DNA of 64,000 bases from Enterobacteriaceae bacterium RIT691 (GCA_009668205.1 WJYM01000010.1:91050-155049); one strand, 5' to 3'; positions 38,150-50,863 are shown, counted from the stretch's first letter. The notes: generated by a model from the sequence alone, not told the origin. Translations and numbers: made by a program.

Positions 38150-39934
38150 ATGTTTCGTTCTATTCGTACACGCATCATCACTGCGACCGCCGGATGTCTG
38201 GCGATCGCTTTGCTTCTCAACACCATCATTAACTATCAGGTCACCCGCCGCGACAATCAGCAATCCCAGCGAGACATGCTGGTCAGCACCCGAACCAGCC
38301 ATGGTATGGCCATTTCGGATTGGGTCAGCAGCAAAACCACCATGATTTCGTCGCTTGAGAAAGTCGCCCTGACTGACGATCCGGTACCGCAATTCCTGCA
38401 AATGGCAAAAGCCGGAGGCTTCAGCAACGTCTATGTCGGCTACGCCAGCAAAACCGCCAAATTCTCTGACCCAACGGGCGTTCCCACCGATTACGATCCC
38501 ACCGTTCGTCCCTGGTACCAGCAGGCCGTTCATGATGACGCGCCCATTGTCACTGCGCCTTACGTCGATACCGGAACCGGGAAACTGGTGGTCACCTTTG
38601 CGGTGCCGGTAAAAGACAACGGCGAACTGAAAGCCGTCGTTGCCGGAGACGTGACAATGGACAGCGTGGTGGCGAACGTCCGCGAAATTCACCCAACGCC
38701 TGCCAGTAGCGGTCTGCTGCTGAACAGCGACGGGAGCGTGATTGCCGCTAACAATCCGGCACTGACCCTTAAGCCCTTTAACGAAGCCATTTCTGGCGTC
38801 ACGTTCAAAACGCTGACCTCCGGTGAGGCCGTTTCCGGCACCCTTGGCAACAGCGAGAAAATTTTCTCCGCGACGCCGATTGCCGGCACCCATTGGCTGC
38901 TGGTGGTTGCGCTCGACCACGGTGATGCCACTTCCGGTCTGAATGCGCTGTTGAAAACCTCTGCGATTGCGCTGATCGTCCTGGTCCTGATTGGTGGCCT
39001 GGTGGTGCACCTGCTAGTCGCCAGAATGCTTAAGCGCCTGCTGACGATCCGCGATGCGATGCTTGCCATCGGCAACGGTACCAACGATCTCTCCCAGCGT
39101 CTGCCGGAAGACGGTAAAGATGAAGTGTCGCAAATCGCTAACGCCTTTAATCTTTTCAGCAAAAAGCTGGCACAAGTGATGCTGCAGCTGCGCGATGCCA
39201 CCTCTTCGGTGCAGACCGCCGCCCAGGAGATTGCCGCGGGCAACCGCGATCTCTCCGCCCGGACCGAACAGGCGGCCTCCAGCCTGCGTGAAACGGCCAG
39301 CGCGGTTGAGCAGATTACGGCCTCTGTGGCGCAGTCTACCGAATCCGCAACGGCCGCCAACGCCCAGACGGAAAAAGCCACCCGCGTCGCCTCTAAAGGT
39401 GGTGAAGTGGTGTCCAGCGCCATTGAAACCATGCAGGCCATTGAAACCGCCTCCGCCAAAATTGGTGATATCACCAGCGTGATTGACGGCATTGCCTTCC
39501 AGACGAACATTCTGGCGCTCAACGCCTCTGTCGAAGCCGCTCGTGCGGGTGAACAAGGACGTGGATTTGCCGTGGTGGCCGGAGAAGTGCGTAACCTGGC
39601 AAGTCGTAGCGCTCAGGCCGCCAAAGAGATCAAAACGCTGATCGACTCCACGACCGAAAGCGTGGCTAACGGCTCGCATTATGTTCGCCTTGCCGGTGAA
39701 AGCATGGAGGAAATCGTGGCCAACATTGGCAACGTGTCGGGGATCATGCGCGAAATCAGCATTGCCAGCAGTGAACAAATGCAGGGCATTCAGGAGATTA
39801 ACCATGCGGTTATCCATCTTGACCGTATGGTGCAACAGAACGCCGAACTGGTGGTGGAGTCTGCCGCGGCAGCCGGTGCGCTACAGAGCCAGGCGGGTGA
39901 CCTTGCTACCACCGCGGGTCATTTCCGCATTTAA
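38150..39934 (+). CDS. Methyl-accepting chemotaxis protein with periplasmic Cache domain
   Basis: 594-residue chemoreceptor. The start is the ATG at 38150 ([15 protein letters not shown]). A first transmembrane helix lies at about 8-28, then a periplasmic Cache-type sensor (about 40-270; typical [26 protein letters not shown] and [12 protein letters not shown]), a second helix near 280-300, a HAMP domain and a cytoplasmic signalling tip with [20 protein letters not shown]. No C-terminal NWETF-type pentapeptide, so it would depend on other receptors for efficient CheR/CheB action. Cache domains of this sort often bind amino acids or organic acids. Accessory relative to E. coli at this site. 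Confidence 0.9.
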   Translation: MFRSIRTRIITATAGCLAIALLLNTIINYQVTRRDNQQSQRDMLVSTRTSHGMAISDWVSSKTTMISSLEKVALTDDPVPQFLQMAKAGGFSNVYVGYASKTAKFSDPTGVPTDYDPTVRPWYQQAVHDDAPIVTAPYVDTGTGKLVVTFAVPVKDNGELKAVVAGDVTMDSVVANVREIHPTPASSGLLLNSDGSVIAANNPALTLKPFNEAISGVTFKTLTSGEAVSGTLGNSEKIFSATPIAGTHWLLVVALDHGDATSGLNALLKTSAIALIVLVLIGGLVVHLLVARMLKRLLTIRDAMLAIGNGTNDLSQRLPEDGKDEVSQIANAFNLFSKKLAQVMLQLRDATSSVQTAAQEIAAGNRDLSARTEQAASSLRETASAVEQITASVAQSTESATAANAQTEKATRVASKGGEVVSSAIETMQAIETASAKIGDITSVIDGIAFQTNILALNASVEAARAGEQGRGFAVVAGEVRNLASRSAQAAKEIKTLIDSTTESVANGSHYVRLAGESMEEIVANIGNVSGIMREISIASSEQMQGIQEINHAVIHLDRMVQQNAELVVESAAAAGALQSQAGDLATTAGHFRI

Positions 39935-40148
39935 TCTCCTGCCGACGCGTTTTTGACTGATAAACAACGCGTCGGCTGAATGGTTTCAGGCAGATTGTCA
40001 CGATTGTTGAATCGTTACCGCATTATTTGATCAAAATCAGCATCGGTGCGTCCCCCATTTGGTGTTATGCCATGAGTGAATTGTGAACAACATCACGCAG
40101 GAACGAGTGGCACGGAGTGCATTGGCTGACGGTGACGGGGAAAACAGC

Positions 40149-40394
40149 ATGGCAATGGTAAAAGCGAGTCTGACGTTATTTGGTGGGGATACGGTGGTGG
40201 TACGGTGCTCTGAGCGCTGCCACATTCATTTAATGAGTGCGAAGAAGTTGGCCAGCGACAGGCAGACAGACATCCTGAGCGTACAAAACCGCGAGCATGC
40301 CTATCTGAGCGTGCCCTACAGCGGCACCTGGAACGTACTCATCGACACGCATAGCCAGTCGCTGGAACATTCGATTAGCTACGTCCCTGCCTGA
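40149..40394 (+). CDS. Small DUF1883-like protein
   Basis: 81 residues from the ATG at 40149, preceded by GGGGA; a GTG at 40083 would give 103 residues. The order of motifs GGDTVVVRCSERCHIHLM, then a middle segment, then LSVPYSGTWNVLID resembles the DUF1883 family, small beta-rich proteins of unknown role sometimes fused to TIR domains (recalled, not searched). Stands alone between the chemoreceptor and chaC; ends 6 bases before a bidirectional terminator. Confidence 0.6.
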   Translation: MAMVKASLTLFGGDTVVVRCSERCHIHLMSAKKLASDRQTDILSVQNREHAYLSVPYSGTWNVLIDTHSQSLEHSISYVPA

Positions 40395-40400
40395 TAACGC

Positions 40401-40428
40401 AAAAGCCCGGTTTATTTACCGGGCTTTT
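40401..40428. terminator. Bidirectional terminator before chaC
   Basis: AAAAGCCCGG/CCGGGCTTTT stem with loop TTTATTTA, shared by the small plus-strand gene and the convergent chaC. Confidence 0.9.
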
Positions 40429-40438
40429 CAATGGGGCA

Positions 40439-41119
40439 TCAGGCAATGCGTGGCAGACTCTCACCATTCAGTAACTGGCGCACGTTGCTCACCAGCTCGT
40501 CCAGACAATCATCCCGCATACCGAGCTTTTGCAGCTCCTGATCCAACGAAAACAGATATTGCGCATTGGTCCCCAGCGGTCCACTGGCGGTCGCAATCAG
40601 TGGTGCAATGACCTGGACGCTGGTATCGGACTCATACAACGGATGACGAGGATCCATAATGAACACCAGCGCATTGACGGTACGACCGTCATCTAACGCC
40701 AGCTTGCACCACGTGGGAAGATAGCAGCCGGTGATCATTTCGCGCTTCCAGAGCAGCGTTAGCTCCTCTTCCAGCGCACAGTCCCGGAGCCTGTAGGCCA
40801 CTCCCGTGGTGCGCCCGCCCTCTTTTAGGGCAAGCATCCGACCCGGCTGGCAGGCGCTGCCGCGACCCGCCGTCAGGCGTAAACAAAAAGCACGGTGCCA
40901 GCCGCCCAGCGTCCCGGTACAGGATTCACTGTAATCCAGCGCCGGGTTCCACATCAGCGAACCGTAACCAAATATCCATACCGGGCCATCATCCGGACGA
41001 CAGGCAAGCGTGGCAGCAAGGGAAGCGGCACGTTGTTCTGGCGACCAGAGTAGCGATTCCTCGATTGCACCAAAGGCCGTTTTGCAATCGGCTTTCAGCA
41101 AGAAATCACGCGTTAACAC
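40439..41119 (-). CDS. chaC: Glutathione-specific gamma-glutamylcyclotransferase ChaC
   Basis: Cleaves glutathione to 5-oxoproline and Cys-Gly (ChaC family). 226 residues starting at a GTG (41119), which has an excellent GGAGGTTAAAA site and matches the E. coli N terminus (LTRDFL...ADCKTAFGAIEESLLW); the frame extends upstream without support. The substrate-binding motif FGYGSLMW lies at about residues 52-59 and the catalytic Glu is expected in the middle. Minus strand, downstream of chaB. Confidence 0.92.
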   Translation of the reverse strand: MLTRDFLLKADCKTAFGAIEESLLWSPEQRAASLAATLACRPDDGPVWIFGYGSLMWNPALDYSESCTGTLGGWHRAFCLRLTAGRGSACQPGRMLALKEGGRTTGVAYRLRDCALEEELTLLWKREMITGCYLPTWCKLALDDGRTVNALVFIMDPRHPLYESDTSVQVIAPLIATASGPLGTNAQYLFSLDQELQKLGMRDDCLDELVSNVRQLLNGESLPRIA

Positions 41120-41295
41120 TTTTAACCTCCGCCACTGCATACTTCCCTGCAATGAAACTCTTTCCGTTGAATTGCTGAAATAACGTTCAGCTTTCTCTGA
41201 CAATATGCAATGTACGGGCCGCTTGCAAGGCAACAGATGCGCAATAAGCAATAAAAAAACGAATACTTTATTTCATCGCCAATAAGCACTTCAAT

Positions 41296-41526
41296 TCACG
41301 TCTTTTTATGCCACTTGTCATCATCACCTTTTTCATAGCTATTCTTTACCGCCGCCCACGCGACTTTATGTGCCGTCTCCTCCCGACCGGCATCATCCCG
41401 GCGATCCTCTTTGTGCTTATACTGTTCCCATGCACTATTGAACGCCTCATGGTAGATCGCCTGCGCATGTTTCGGCAGGACGTGCCGAACGCTGTCCGGC
41501 AACGCTTCAATGCTTTTGTAAGGCAT
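41296..41526 (-). CDS. chaB: ChaB family protein
   Basis: 76 residues from the ATG at 41526 (MPYKSIEALPDSVRHVLP), identical in length to E. coli ChaB. Conserved helical motif HAQAIYHEAFNSAWEQY and REETAHKVAWAAVK. Described as a possible regulator of the ChaA antiporter in E. coli, but the mechanism is not known. Divergent from chaA, with chaC downstream. Confidence 0.92.
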   Translation of the reverse strand: MPYKSIEALPDSVRHVLPKHAQAIYHEAFNSAWEQYKHKEDRRDDAGREETAHKVAWAAVKNSYEKGDDDKWHKKT

Positions 41527-41792
41527 AGTCACTCCCCCGCGGGCATAAAGCATTAAGTTTGACTACGGATGGGGGATTCTGCAAACCAGAGGGAAAAGTG
41601 AATAAATTATTAAAACAATACCCTGTAATATAAACGAAAATAAAACAAAACTGAGAATTTAACCTGCTTAACGATGGGATAGCATGACAGACGTAAAATT
41701 CAGTAAAAGTGGGCTAAGATGATCCTCATGTCTGTTATTTTATTGGCTTATGTTATCTATAATTATAAAACCTGCAGAAATGGAGATGGTTC

Positions 41793-42893
41793 ATGAGCAA
41801 CGCACATGAGGCGGTAAAAACCCGCCACAAGGAGACGACCCTTATTTTCCCGGTAGTGGCACTGGCGGTGCTGGCCTTTTTCGGCCACAGTTCGTCACTG
41901 CCAGTGATTATCGGTATTAACCTTCTGGCCCTCGTTGGTATTCTGAGTAGTGCTTTCAGCGTGGTTCGCCATGCGGATGTGCTGGCCCACCGCCTCGGTG
42001 AGCCCTACGGTTCATTAATTTTGAGCCTTTCAGTGGTTATCCTTGAAGTGAGTCTGATTTCCGCATTAATGGCGACCGGGGATGCTGCCCCTACGCTGAT
42101 GCGCGACACGCTTTATTCCATCATCATGATTGTCACCGGCGGCCTGGTCGGGTTCTCTTTGCTGCTCGGCGGACGCAAGTTTGCCACTCAGTATATGAAC
42201 CTGTTTGGCATCAAACAGTATCTGATTGCCCTTTTCCCTCTGGCGATTATCGTGCTGGTGTTCCCCATGGCGCTGCCGGGTGCGAACTTTACTACCGCAC
42301 AGGCTCTGCTGGTGGCGCTGATTTCCGCCGCCATGTACGGCGTGTTCCTGCTTATCCAGACGAAAACGCACCAAAGTCTGTTTGTGTATGAGCATGAAGA
42401 TGAGTCTGACGACGATGACCCGCATCACGGCAAACCGTCTGCCCACAGCAGCCTTTGGCATGCGGTTTGGCTGATCGTGCATCTGATTGCGGTTATTGCC
42501 GTCACCAAAATGAATGCCAACCCGCTCGAAGCGCTGCTGACCACCCTGAATGCCCCGGTAGCCTTCACCGGTTTCCTGGTCGCTCTGCTGATCCTCTCTC
42601 CGGAAGGTCTGGGTGCGCTGAAAGCCGTGCTGAGCAATCAGGTGCAGCGGGCCATGAACCTGTTCTTCGGTTCGGTGCTGGCGACCATTTCCCTGACCGT
42701 GCCGGTGGTGACGCTGATCGCCTGGGCGACGGGCAATGAGCTGCACTTCGCGCTGGGTGCCCCGGAGATGATTGTGATGGTGGCCTCGCTGGTGCTGTGC
42801 CATATTTCGTTCTCAACGGGACGCACCAATGTGCTAAACGGGTCGGCGCATCTGGCGCTGTTTGTCGCGTACCTGATGACGATTTTTGCTTGA
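41793..42893 (+). CDS. chaA: Sodium-potassium/calcium-proton antiporter ChaA
   Basis: Inner-membrane CaCA-superfamily antiporter, 366 residues as in E. coli. Two five-helix repeats carry the alpha motifs: GEPYGSLILSLSVVILEVSLI near residues 69-89 and LSPEGLGALKAVLSNQVQRAMN near 269-290. An acidic-histidine loop (EHEDESDDDDPHHGK) lies at about 200-214 between them. Exports Na, K or Ca in exchange for protons, mostly at alkaline pH. Confidence 0.95.
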   Translation: MSNAHEAVKTRHKETTLIFPVVALAVLAFFGHSSSLPVIIGINLLALVGILSSAFSVVRHADVLAHRLGEPYGSLILSLSVVILEVSLISALMATGDAAPTLMRDTLYSIIMIVTGGLVGFSLLLGGRKFATQYMNLFGIKQYLIALFPLAIIVLVFPMALPGANFTTAQALLVALISAAMYGVFLLIQTKTHQSLFVYEHEDESDDDDPHHGKPSAHSSLWHAVWLIVHLIAVIAVTKMNANPLEALLTTLNAPVAFTGFLVALLILSPEGLGALKAVLSNQVQRAMNLFFGSVLATISLTVPVVTLIAWATGNELHFALGAPEMIVMVASLVLCHISFSTGRTNVLNGSAHLALFVAYLMTIFA

Positions 42894-42896
42894 TTT

Positions 42897-43085
42897 GTGC
42901 GGCCTGATGCCCTCACCCCAGCCCTCTCCCACAGGGAGAGGGAGCAGACACTAAAAACGGCAACCGAGGTTGCCGTTTTGCTTTTACCCTGTGCGGTTTG
43001 ATGCCCTCACCCCGGCCCTCTCCCACAGGGAGAGGGAGCACACATAAAAAACGGCAACCTGAAGTTGCCGTTTTGCTTTTATTTC
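42897..43085. repeat. Tandem 94-bp REP-plus-terminator repeats
   Basis: Two direct copies starting at 42897 and 42991. Each has a REP-like palindrome (CCCTCTCCC-ACA-GGGAGAGGG preceded by CCCTCACCCC) and then a hairpin AACGGCAAC...GTTGCCGTT with flanking A and T runs (42953-42985 and 43046-43080). Both hairpins can terminate chaA on the plus strand and kdsA on the minus strand. E. coli has the ldrABC toxin repeats at this place; no ldr frame is present here. Confidence 0.85.
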
Positions 43086-43113
43086 GCGGGTTTTTTACTT
43101 TCTAAAGAGAAGA

Positions 43114-43977
<864 letters not shown>

Positions 43978-44006
43978 TTATCAGGGGTTAATCGGAGTCT
44001 TTCCGG

Positions 44007-44816
44007 TTAATGCAAGGTAATGTGCTTGTGCGCAATGGTGTTGATCTGCGCGCGAATAATTTCGCTGATAGGATCTTCCGGGCACTGTTCAACAAAATAG
44101 CTCAGGTCGGTGAGGGCAACGTGTTCACACTCAAGCTGGGCATAAATCAGGCCACGATCGCGAATCTCATACGGATCCTCCGGATTAAACTGCAGCAGCG
44201 CTTCACTGGCGCGCAGGGCCAGCTCCATCTGCCGCTCTTCCATCAGCGCCGACTTGAGGGTATCGAGCAGTTTGCGAATGACTTCGCTATTATCCGCTTC
44301 GTCCAGGTCCTCATTAAACAGCTCAGCGACCGGGCTGATATTCCCTTTCAGCCAGACTTCCAGCGTATGTTCATCCAGCGTGTCGCCGGTAAACGGGTTG
44401 ATAAACCACATTTCCCCGGTGTCGATATCGGCACGCAGCAACAGCTGAGTGGGAAAAATCACCGGCATCATCGGCAGCGACAGTTGACGGGCAATCCACA
44501 GCATGATGGCGCCCAGTGAAACCGCGCTGCCTTCACGGTTTTTCAGCACCTTGTCGAGCCACAACGCATCCGACAAGCGATAAACGCCGCGAGAGGCACT
44601 GAATCCCCATTCGCCGTAAAAGAGTTCAATTAAGCGCTCAATCTGACGGGTTTCACTCCAGGAAGGACTGATCTCTTCCCGCGCCTGACTGACCAGTTGT
44701 TCCAGTTCGTCGATAACAAACTGTGCAGGAAACTCGTCGCGGATAAGTTCGGAGATAAGGATCATCCCGTCGCACAAAGGTGCTTTGTTAAATTCAAAAT
44801 CCGCTAATGACCTCAT
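44007..44816 (-). CDS. sirB1: SirB1/YchA tetratricopeptide-transglutaminase-like protein
   Basis: 269-residue cytoplasmic protein of the SirB1 family: N-terminal transglutaminase-like domain (about 30-160) and C-terminal TPR helices (about 180-260; LRASEALLQFNPEDPYEIRDRGLIYAQL). Function unproven. In E. coli the gene between prmC and sirB1 is sirB2 (ychQ); here only 77 non-coding bases remain, so sirB2 is lost or located elsewhere. Upstream of kdsA. Confidence 0.93.
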   Translation of the reverse strand: MRSLADFEFNKAPLCDGMILISELIRDEFPAQFVIDELEQLVSQAREEISPSWSETRQIERLIELFYGEWGFSASRGVYRLSDALWLDKVLKNREGSAVSLGAIMLWIARQLSLPMMPVIFPTQLLLRADIDTGEMWFINPFTGDTLDEHTLEVWLKGNISPVAELFNEDLDEADNSEVIRKLLDTLKSALMEERQMELALRASEALLQFNPEDPYEIRDRGLIYAQLECEHVALTDLSYFVEQCPEDPISEIIRAQINTIAHKHITLH

Positions 44817-44893
44817 GCCTACCCCAACTGCGGGCTGTCGATTGACAGCCAGATATCTTCAAAATGATGCTAATAGTAACGCTAAACGCGCGC

Positions 44894-45733
44894 TCAGTCA
44901 GCATTGCGTCTTCCAAGCGTCAGTCGCTCGTTTCCACCGTAGTCACGGCACGTTTCCACTTGTAAATAGCCAGCATCGGTAAAGAGCTGACGAACGGCTT
45001 CGCCCTGCGTCCAGCCATGTTCCAGCAACATCCAGCCGCCAGGTTCGAGAAAACCTCGCCCTTCACGGACAATATGTGCCAAGTCAGCAAGCCCTTCCTG
45101 CGCTGCCACCAGCGCAGTTTTCGGCTCAAAGCGGACATCGCCCTGCGCCAGATGCGGATCCTGCTCATCGATGTACGGCGGATTGCTGACAATCATGCCG
45201 AACGTTTTCCCGTCCAGCGCACTGAACCAGTTACTCTGCAGGACAGTGATATTCGCGATAGCCAGATTTTCCGCGTTACGCGTCGCCAGCGCCACAGCAT
45301 CCGCGACAAAATCCACGGCCGTTACCGCGCAATCCGGACGCTCGCTGGCCAGCGCCAGCGCAATTGCGCCGGTCCCGGTGCCTAAATCCAGAATGGTGCA
45401 GGCGTCGGTTGGCAAGCGCGCCAGCGCCTGTTCCACCAGACATTCCGTATCAGGACGCGGGATCAGCGTGACAGGGGAAACAAACAGCGGCAATGACCAG
45501 AACTCACGCATCCCGACCAGATGCGCCACCGGTTCACCGTTTGCACGGCGCGCCAGCAGCGTATCCAGCGTGGCGAGTTGCTCAACGGACAGCGCCGTTT
45601 CATCAAAAGCCAGAATGTACGTCCGCGATTTTCCGCTAACAAACTCCAGCAAAATCTCGGCATCACGCCTTGGACTCTCGCTCGCCGTGAGCTGGCTTAT
45701 CGCCCGCATCAGCCACTGTTTAAAGGTCATCAT
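44894..45733 (-). CDS. prmC: Release-factor glutamine methyltransferase PrmC
   Basis: Methylates the GGQ glutamine of RF1 and RF2 using SAM. 279 residues. N-terminal helical domain to about residue 80, then the class I methyltransferase core with [15 protein letters not shown] at about 118-132 and the catalytic NPPY motif at about 186-189 ([13 protein letters not shown]). Its ATG overlaps the prfA stop as ATGA, linking enzyme and substrate production. Confidence 0.96.
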   Translation of the reverse strand: MMTFKQWLMRAISQLTASESPRRDAEILLEFVSGKSRTYILAFDETALSVEQLATLDTLLARRANGEPVAHLVGMREFWSLPLFVSPVTLIPRPDTECLVEQALARLPTDACTILDLGTGTGAIALALASERPDCAVTAVDFVADAVALATRNAENLAIANITVLQSNWFSALDGKTFGMIVSNPPYIDEQDPHLAQGDVRFEPKTALVAAQEGLADLAHIVREGRGFLEPGGWMLLEHGWTQGEAVRQLFTDAGYLQVETCRDYGGNERLTLGRRNAD

Positions 45734-46812
45734 TCTTGATCGGACAGCGCCGCCAGCTGATCGGCCTGATATTCCTGGACGATCGGTTCAATCAGCGAAT
45801 CCAGTTTGCCTTCCATGGTTTCATCCAGACGGTACAGCGTCAGGTTGATACGATGGTCGGTTACGCGACCCTGCGGGAAGTTGTAGGTCCGGTTACGGTC
45901 GCTACGATCGCCACTGCCGAGCAGGTTACGACGCGTGGACGCTTCCGCTTCATGACGTTTCGCCATTTCCGCCGCATGAATACGTGCACCCAGCACCGAC
46001 AGCGCTTTGGCTTTGTTCTTATGCTGCGAACGTTCGTCCTGGCACTCCACCACAATGCCGGTAGGCAAGTGGGTAATACGAATAGCGGAGTCCGTGGTGT
46101 TAACGTGCTGACCACCGGCACCGGAAGAACGGAACGTATCGATACGCAGATCGGCCGGGTTAATATCCGGCAGTTCCGCTTCCGGCAGCTCTGGCATCAC
46201 GGCCACGGTGCACGCTGAGGTATGAATACGCCCCTGAGATTCCGTTGCCGGAACGCGCTGAACGCGATGTCCACCGGATTCAAATTTCAGGCGGCCGTAA
46301 ACGCCGTCACCGCTGATTTTGGCGATGACTTCTTTAAAGCCGCCGTGTTCACCTTCGTTGGCACTCATGATTTCTACGCGCCAGCGGCGGGACTCCGCGT
46401 AACGGCTGTACATACGGAACAGATCGCCGGCGAACAGCGCGGCTTCGTCACCGCCGGTTCCTGCGCGAATTTCAACAAACGCACTGCGTTCGTCATCCGG
46501 ATCTTTTGGCAGCAACAGCACCTGAAGATCCTGTTCCAGCTGTTCGCTTTTGGCTTTCGCTTCCTGCAGTTCTTCCTGCGCCATTTCGCGCATTTCCGGA
46601 TCGTCGAGCATCATCTGCGCGGTTTCGATGTCTTCCTGCACCTGTCGCCAGTCGGTAAAACATTTCGCAACGTCGCTCAGCTGCGCGTACTCTTTTGAAA
46701 GCGCACGAAAACGCTCTTGATCGGCGATAGTTGCGGCATCACCCAGCAGCGCCTGAACTTCTTCATGGCGCTCGTGCAGCGCTTCCAGTTTGGCAACAAT
46801 AGACGGCTTCAT
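45730..46812 (-). CDS. prfA: Peptide chain release factor 1
   Basis: Terminates translation at UAA and UAG. 360 residues from the ATG at 46812 ([14 protein letters not shown]), the E. coli length; five extra upstream codons are open. The stop-codon recognition loop contains [10 protein letters not shown] (PxT motif) near residue 185 and the peptidyl hydrolysis GGQ sits in [10 protein letters not shown] near 233. Cotranscribed with hemA upstream and prmC downstream. Confidence 0.97.
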   Translation of the reverse strand: MKPSIVAKLEALHERHEEVQALLGDAATIADQERFRALSKEYAQLSDVAKCFTDWRQVQEDIETAQMMLDDPEMREMAQEELQEAKAKSEQLEQDLQVLLLPKDPDDERSAFVEIRAGTGGDEAALFAGDLFRMYSRYAESRRWRVEIMSANEGEHGGFKEVIAKISGDGVYGRLKFESGGHRVQRVPATESQGRIHTSACTVAVMPELPEAELPDINPADLRIDTFRSSGAGGQHVNTTDSAIRITHLPTGIVVECQDERSQHKNKAKALSVLGARIHAAEMAKRHEAEASTRRNLLGSGDRSDRNRTYNFPQGRVTDHRINLTLYRLDETMEGKLDSLIEPIVQEYQADQLAALSDQE

Positions 46813-46855
46813 AGGCGTGTAATTCACCCTGTAATAAGAATATGAGAGAGCAGCG

Positions 46856-48112
46856 CTATTCCAGCCCGAGGCTGTCGCGCAGAATATTCAGGCGTTCATC
46901 GTCCCCGTCACGGGCAGCCTGCTGAAGAGATTTGGTTGGTGCGTGGATCAGGCGATTGGTCAGCTTGCGCGCCAGATCCTGCATAATGGCTTCGGCGTCT
47001 CCGCCTTGTTGCAGCGCGGCAAGCGCACGCGCGGTGAGCTCATCGCGCACCTCGTCCGCCTGCGAGCGATATTCACGAATGGTCTCGCTGACGCTTTGCG
47101 CGCGCAGCCAGGCCATAAATTCGCTGGTTTCCTGCTCCACTATCGTTTCGGCCTGCTGGGCCGCGGCTTTACGCTGCGCCAGATTGTGCTGAATGATGTT
47201 TTGCAGATCGTCAACGCTGTAGAGATAAGCGTTAGCAAGCTTACCCACTTCGGGCTCGACGTCGCGCGGTACGGCAATATCCACCAGCAGCATCGGCTGA
47301 TTCCGACGCGCCTTAAGCGCACGCTCCACCATCCCTTTACCAATAATTGGCAGCGGGCTGGCGGTAGAGCTGATAATGATATCCGCTTCTTTCAAACGTT
47401 CATCGACGTCGCTCAGGGCGATAACTTCCGCGCCGACTTCTTCTGCCAGCACCTGGGCTCGCTCACGCGTACGGTTAGCAATCAGCATTTTTTTAACGCG
47501 GTGTTCGCGTAAATGGCGGGCGACCAGCTCGATAGTTTCCCCTGCGCCGACCAGCAGCACGGTGACCGATGAAAGGGATTCAAAGATTTGACGCGCCAGC
47601 GTACAGGCCGCAAACGCCACGGAGACCGCGCTGGCGCCGATATCCGTTTCGGTACGCACACGCTTGGCCACCGAGAACGATTTCTGGAACATGCGTTCCA
47701 GTTCACTGACGTTAAGGTGCCCACGGCTGGAGTCGGCAAAGGCTTTTTTCACCTGCCCCAGAATCTGCGGTTCGCCGAGGATCAGCGAATCCAGACCGCT
47801 TGCCACGCGCATCAGATGGCTGACCGCGTCGTTGTCCTGATGCCAGTACAGGCTTTTACGCAGGTCTTCTTCATTAAGCTGGTGATAATCACACAGCCAG
47901 TGAATCAGCGACTCCTGCAGGTTTTCCTGTTCTTCCACGCTCAGGTAAAGCTCCGTGCGGTTGCACGTCGACAGCACCACACCGCCCTGCACCATCGGCT
48001 GGGAGAGCAAGCTTTCCAGCGCCTGGTCGAGCGAATCCGGCGAAAACGTCACGCGTTCTCGCAGAGCGACCGGAGCTGTTTTGTGGTTAATGCCTAGTGC
48101 CAGAAGCGTCAT
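46856..48112 (-). CDS. hemA: Glutamyl-tRNA reductase
   Basis: First committed step of tetrapyrrole synthesis: NADPH reduction of glutamyl-tRNA(Glu) to glutamate-1-semialdehyde. 418 residues. Catalytic Cys50 in [14 protein letters not shown]-binding domain with [13 protein letters not shown], and a C-terminal dimerisation helix. The N-terminal [14 protein letters not shown] contains the region that directs heme-controlled proteolysis in Salmonella, including the early hydrophobic residues. Divergent from lolB, about 195 bases apart. Confidence 0.97.
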   Translation of the reverse strand: MTLLALGINHKTAPVALRERVTFSPDSLDQALESLLSQPMVQGGVVLSTCNRTELYLSVEEQENLQESLIHWLCDYHQLNEEDLRKSLYWHQDNDAVSHLMRVASGLDSLILGEPQILGQVKKAFADSSRGHLNVSELERMFQKSFSVAKRVRTETDIGASAVSVAFAACTLARQIFESLSSVTVLLVGAGETIELVARHLREHRVKKMLIANRTRERAQVLAEEVGAEVIALSDVDERLKEADIIISSTASPLPIIGKGMVERALKARRNQPMLLVDIAVPRDVEPEVGKLANAYLYSVDDLQNIIQHNLAQRKAAAQQAETIVEQETSEFMAWLRAQSVSETIREYRSQADEVRDELTARALAALQQGGDAEAIMQDLARKLTNRLIHAPTKSLQQAARDGDDERLNILRDSLGLE

Positions 48113-48307
48113 GGATGCAGGAGTAGTACCAGCGTTGATATGGTTAGTCTGAGCGCATCATACAGGATGCGCAAGGTCAATAAAAGAGACGGTCACCTTT
48201 CGGAGCCATCGGTAATATAATGATTTGGGACAACTTGAACGTAGACGCTGCCCGCAGGTGGCGCTAGCATGGAGAGTGATAACTGTTATGACTCTCAAGG
48301 ATTTTCA

Positions 48308-48925
48308 ATGAAGCTGACCCACGTATTACGCCTGATGCCGCTGGCGGCGCTGGTACTGACCGCCTGCTCCATCAATGCGCCAAAAGGCCCAGGCAAAAGC
48401 CCGGACTCTCCGCAGTGGCAGCAACATCAGCAGGAAGTTCGCCAACTGAGTCAATATCAGACCCGCGGCGCTTTCGCGTTCCTGTCTGACAATCAAAAGG
48501 TGTATGCCCGCTTCTTCTGGCAGCAAACCGGCAAAGATAACTATCGCCTGCTGCTGACTAACCCTCTCGGCAGCACCGAGCTTTCCCTGACCGCACAGGC
48601 GGACAGCGTGACGCTTATCGACAATAAAGGTAAATCCTACACCTCCACCGATGCCGAGCAGATGATCAGTCAGTTGACCGGTATGCCTATCCCGCTCAAC
48701 AGCCTGCGTCAGTGGATCCTCGGTCTGCCGGGCGAAGCCACCGATTACAGGCTTGACGATAAGGCGCGTCTGAGCGAGCTGAATTACACCGAGAACGGGA
48801 AAACCTGGAAAGTGGTGTACAGCGGTTACGACAGCGACAGTAAACCCTCTCTGCCGAGCAACATGGAGCTGACCGAAGGCAGCGAGCGCATTAAACTGAA
48901 AATGGATAGCTGGATCGTTAAATGA
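48308..48925 (+). CDS. lolB: Outer-membrane lipoprotein receptor LolB
   Basis: Inserts lipoproteins delivered by LolA into the outer membrane. 205 residues from the ATG at 48308 ([15 protein letters not shown]); the open frame extends 13 codons upstream without support. Lipoprotein signal peptide with lipobox LTAC near residues 17-20, followed by Ser rather than Asp at +2, consistent with outer-membrane sorting. Its stop overlaps the ispE start (ATGA). Confidence 0.95.
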   Translation: MKLTHVLRLMPLAALVLTACSINAPKGPGKSPDSPQWQQHQQEVRQLSQYQTRGAFAFLSDNQKVYARFFWQQTGKDNYRLLLTNPLGSTELSLTAQADSVTLIDNKGKSYTSTDAEQMISQLTGMPIPLNSLRQWILGLPGEATDYRLDDKARLSELNYTENGKTWKVVYSGYDSDSKPSLPSNMELTEGSERIKLKMDSWIVK

Positions 48926-49791
48926 GTCTCCGTTGGCCATCACCGGCAAAACTGAATCTGTTTCTTTATATCACCGGCCAGCGTGCTGATGGTTATCACA
49001 CGCTGCAGACGCTCTTTCAGTTTCTTGATTACGGCGACACGCTCACCATTGACGTGCGCCAGGACGGTCAGCTGCGGTTGCTGACGCCCGTTGAAGGCGT
49101 GCCCGATGAAGATAATCTGATCGTGCGTGCGGCGCGGCTGTTGATGAAAACCGCAGCAGACAGCGGGCGACTGTTGGAGAATGCAGGTGCCGACATCAGC
49201 ATCGACAAGCAGCTGCCGATGGGCGGCGGTCTGGGCGGCGGTTCCTCCAATGCCGCGACGGTGCTGGTTGCACTCAATCATTTATGGCACTGTGGATTGT
49301 CCGTGGATGAACTCGCGGCAATCGGTCTGACGCTGGGCGCAGATGTTCCGGTATTCGTGCGCGGGCATGCTGCCTTTGCGGAAGGCGTTGGTGAGGTGCT
49401 CACCCCCGTCACCGTACCGGAAAAATGGTACCTCGTCGCCCATCCTGGGGAGAGCATTCCCACGCCTGTCATCTTCAACGATCCAGAACTGCCGAGAAAT
49501 TCGCCACACAGGTCAATTGAAACGTTACTAAACTGTGAATTCAGCAACGATTGCGAGGTTATCGCAAGAAAACGTTTTCGTAAGGTTGATGCGGCGCTTT
49601 CCTGGCTGTTAGAATACGCCCCGTCGCGCCTGACCGGCACAGGGGCCTGTGTGTTTGCTGAATTTGACACCGAATCCGCTGCCCGCCAGGTGCTTGAACA
49701 AGCCCCGGAATGGCTGCAGGGCTTTATTGCCCGCGGTGTCAATACGTCACCGCTGCTGCAGACCTTAGAAGGGGCAGCCGAGTTTCGGTGA
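48922..49791 (+). CDS. ispE: 4-diphosphocytidyl-2-C-methyl-D-erythritol kinase
   Basis: ATP-dependent GHMP kinase of the MEP isoprenoid pathway. 289 residues (E. coli 283). [20 protein letters not shown] near the start and the glycine-rich ATP loop [21 protein letters not shown] at about 98-118. Translationally coupled to lolB. A PurR-like operator for the downstream prs gene lies inside its 3' half. Confidence 0.96.
   Translation: MSLRWPSPAKLNLFLYITGQRADGYHTLQTLFQFLDYGDTLTIDVRQDGQLRLLTPVEGVPDEDNLIVRAARLLMKTAADSGRLLENAGADISIDKQLPMGGGLGGGSSNAATVLVALNHLWHCGLSVDELAAIGLTLGADVPVFVRGHAAFAEGVGEVLTPVTVPEKWYLVAHPGESIPTPVIFNDPELPRNSPHRSIETLLNCEFSNDCEVIARKRFRKVDAALSWLLEYAPSRLTGTGACVFAEFDTESAARQVLEQAPEWLQGFIARGVNTSPLLQTLEGAAEFR
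49566..49581 (+). promoter_or_regulatory. PurR-type operator for prs, inside ispE
   Basis: AAGAAAACGTTTTCGT matches the PurR palindrome consensus ACGCAAACGTTTTCGT at 14 of 16 positions, and E. coli prs is PurR-repressed through an operator in its long upstream region. Located about 335 bases before the prs start. Confidence 0.65.
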
Positions 49792-49831
49792 CAACGTCAC
49801 CTCGTTCCAGACGTTGCATCGTGCTCATTAA

Positions 49832-50863
<1,032 letters not shown>

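Noticed and set aside
38093..39010. 305-codon open frame opposite the chemoreceptor
   Set aside because: Antisense shadow; the chemoreceptor reading is unambiguous.
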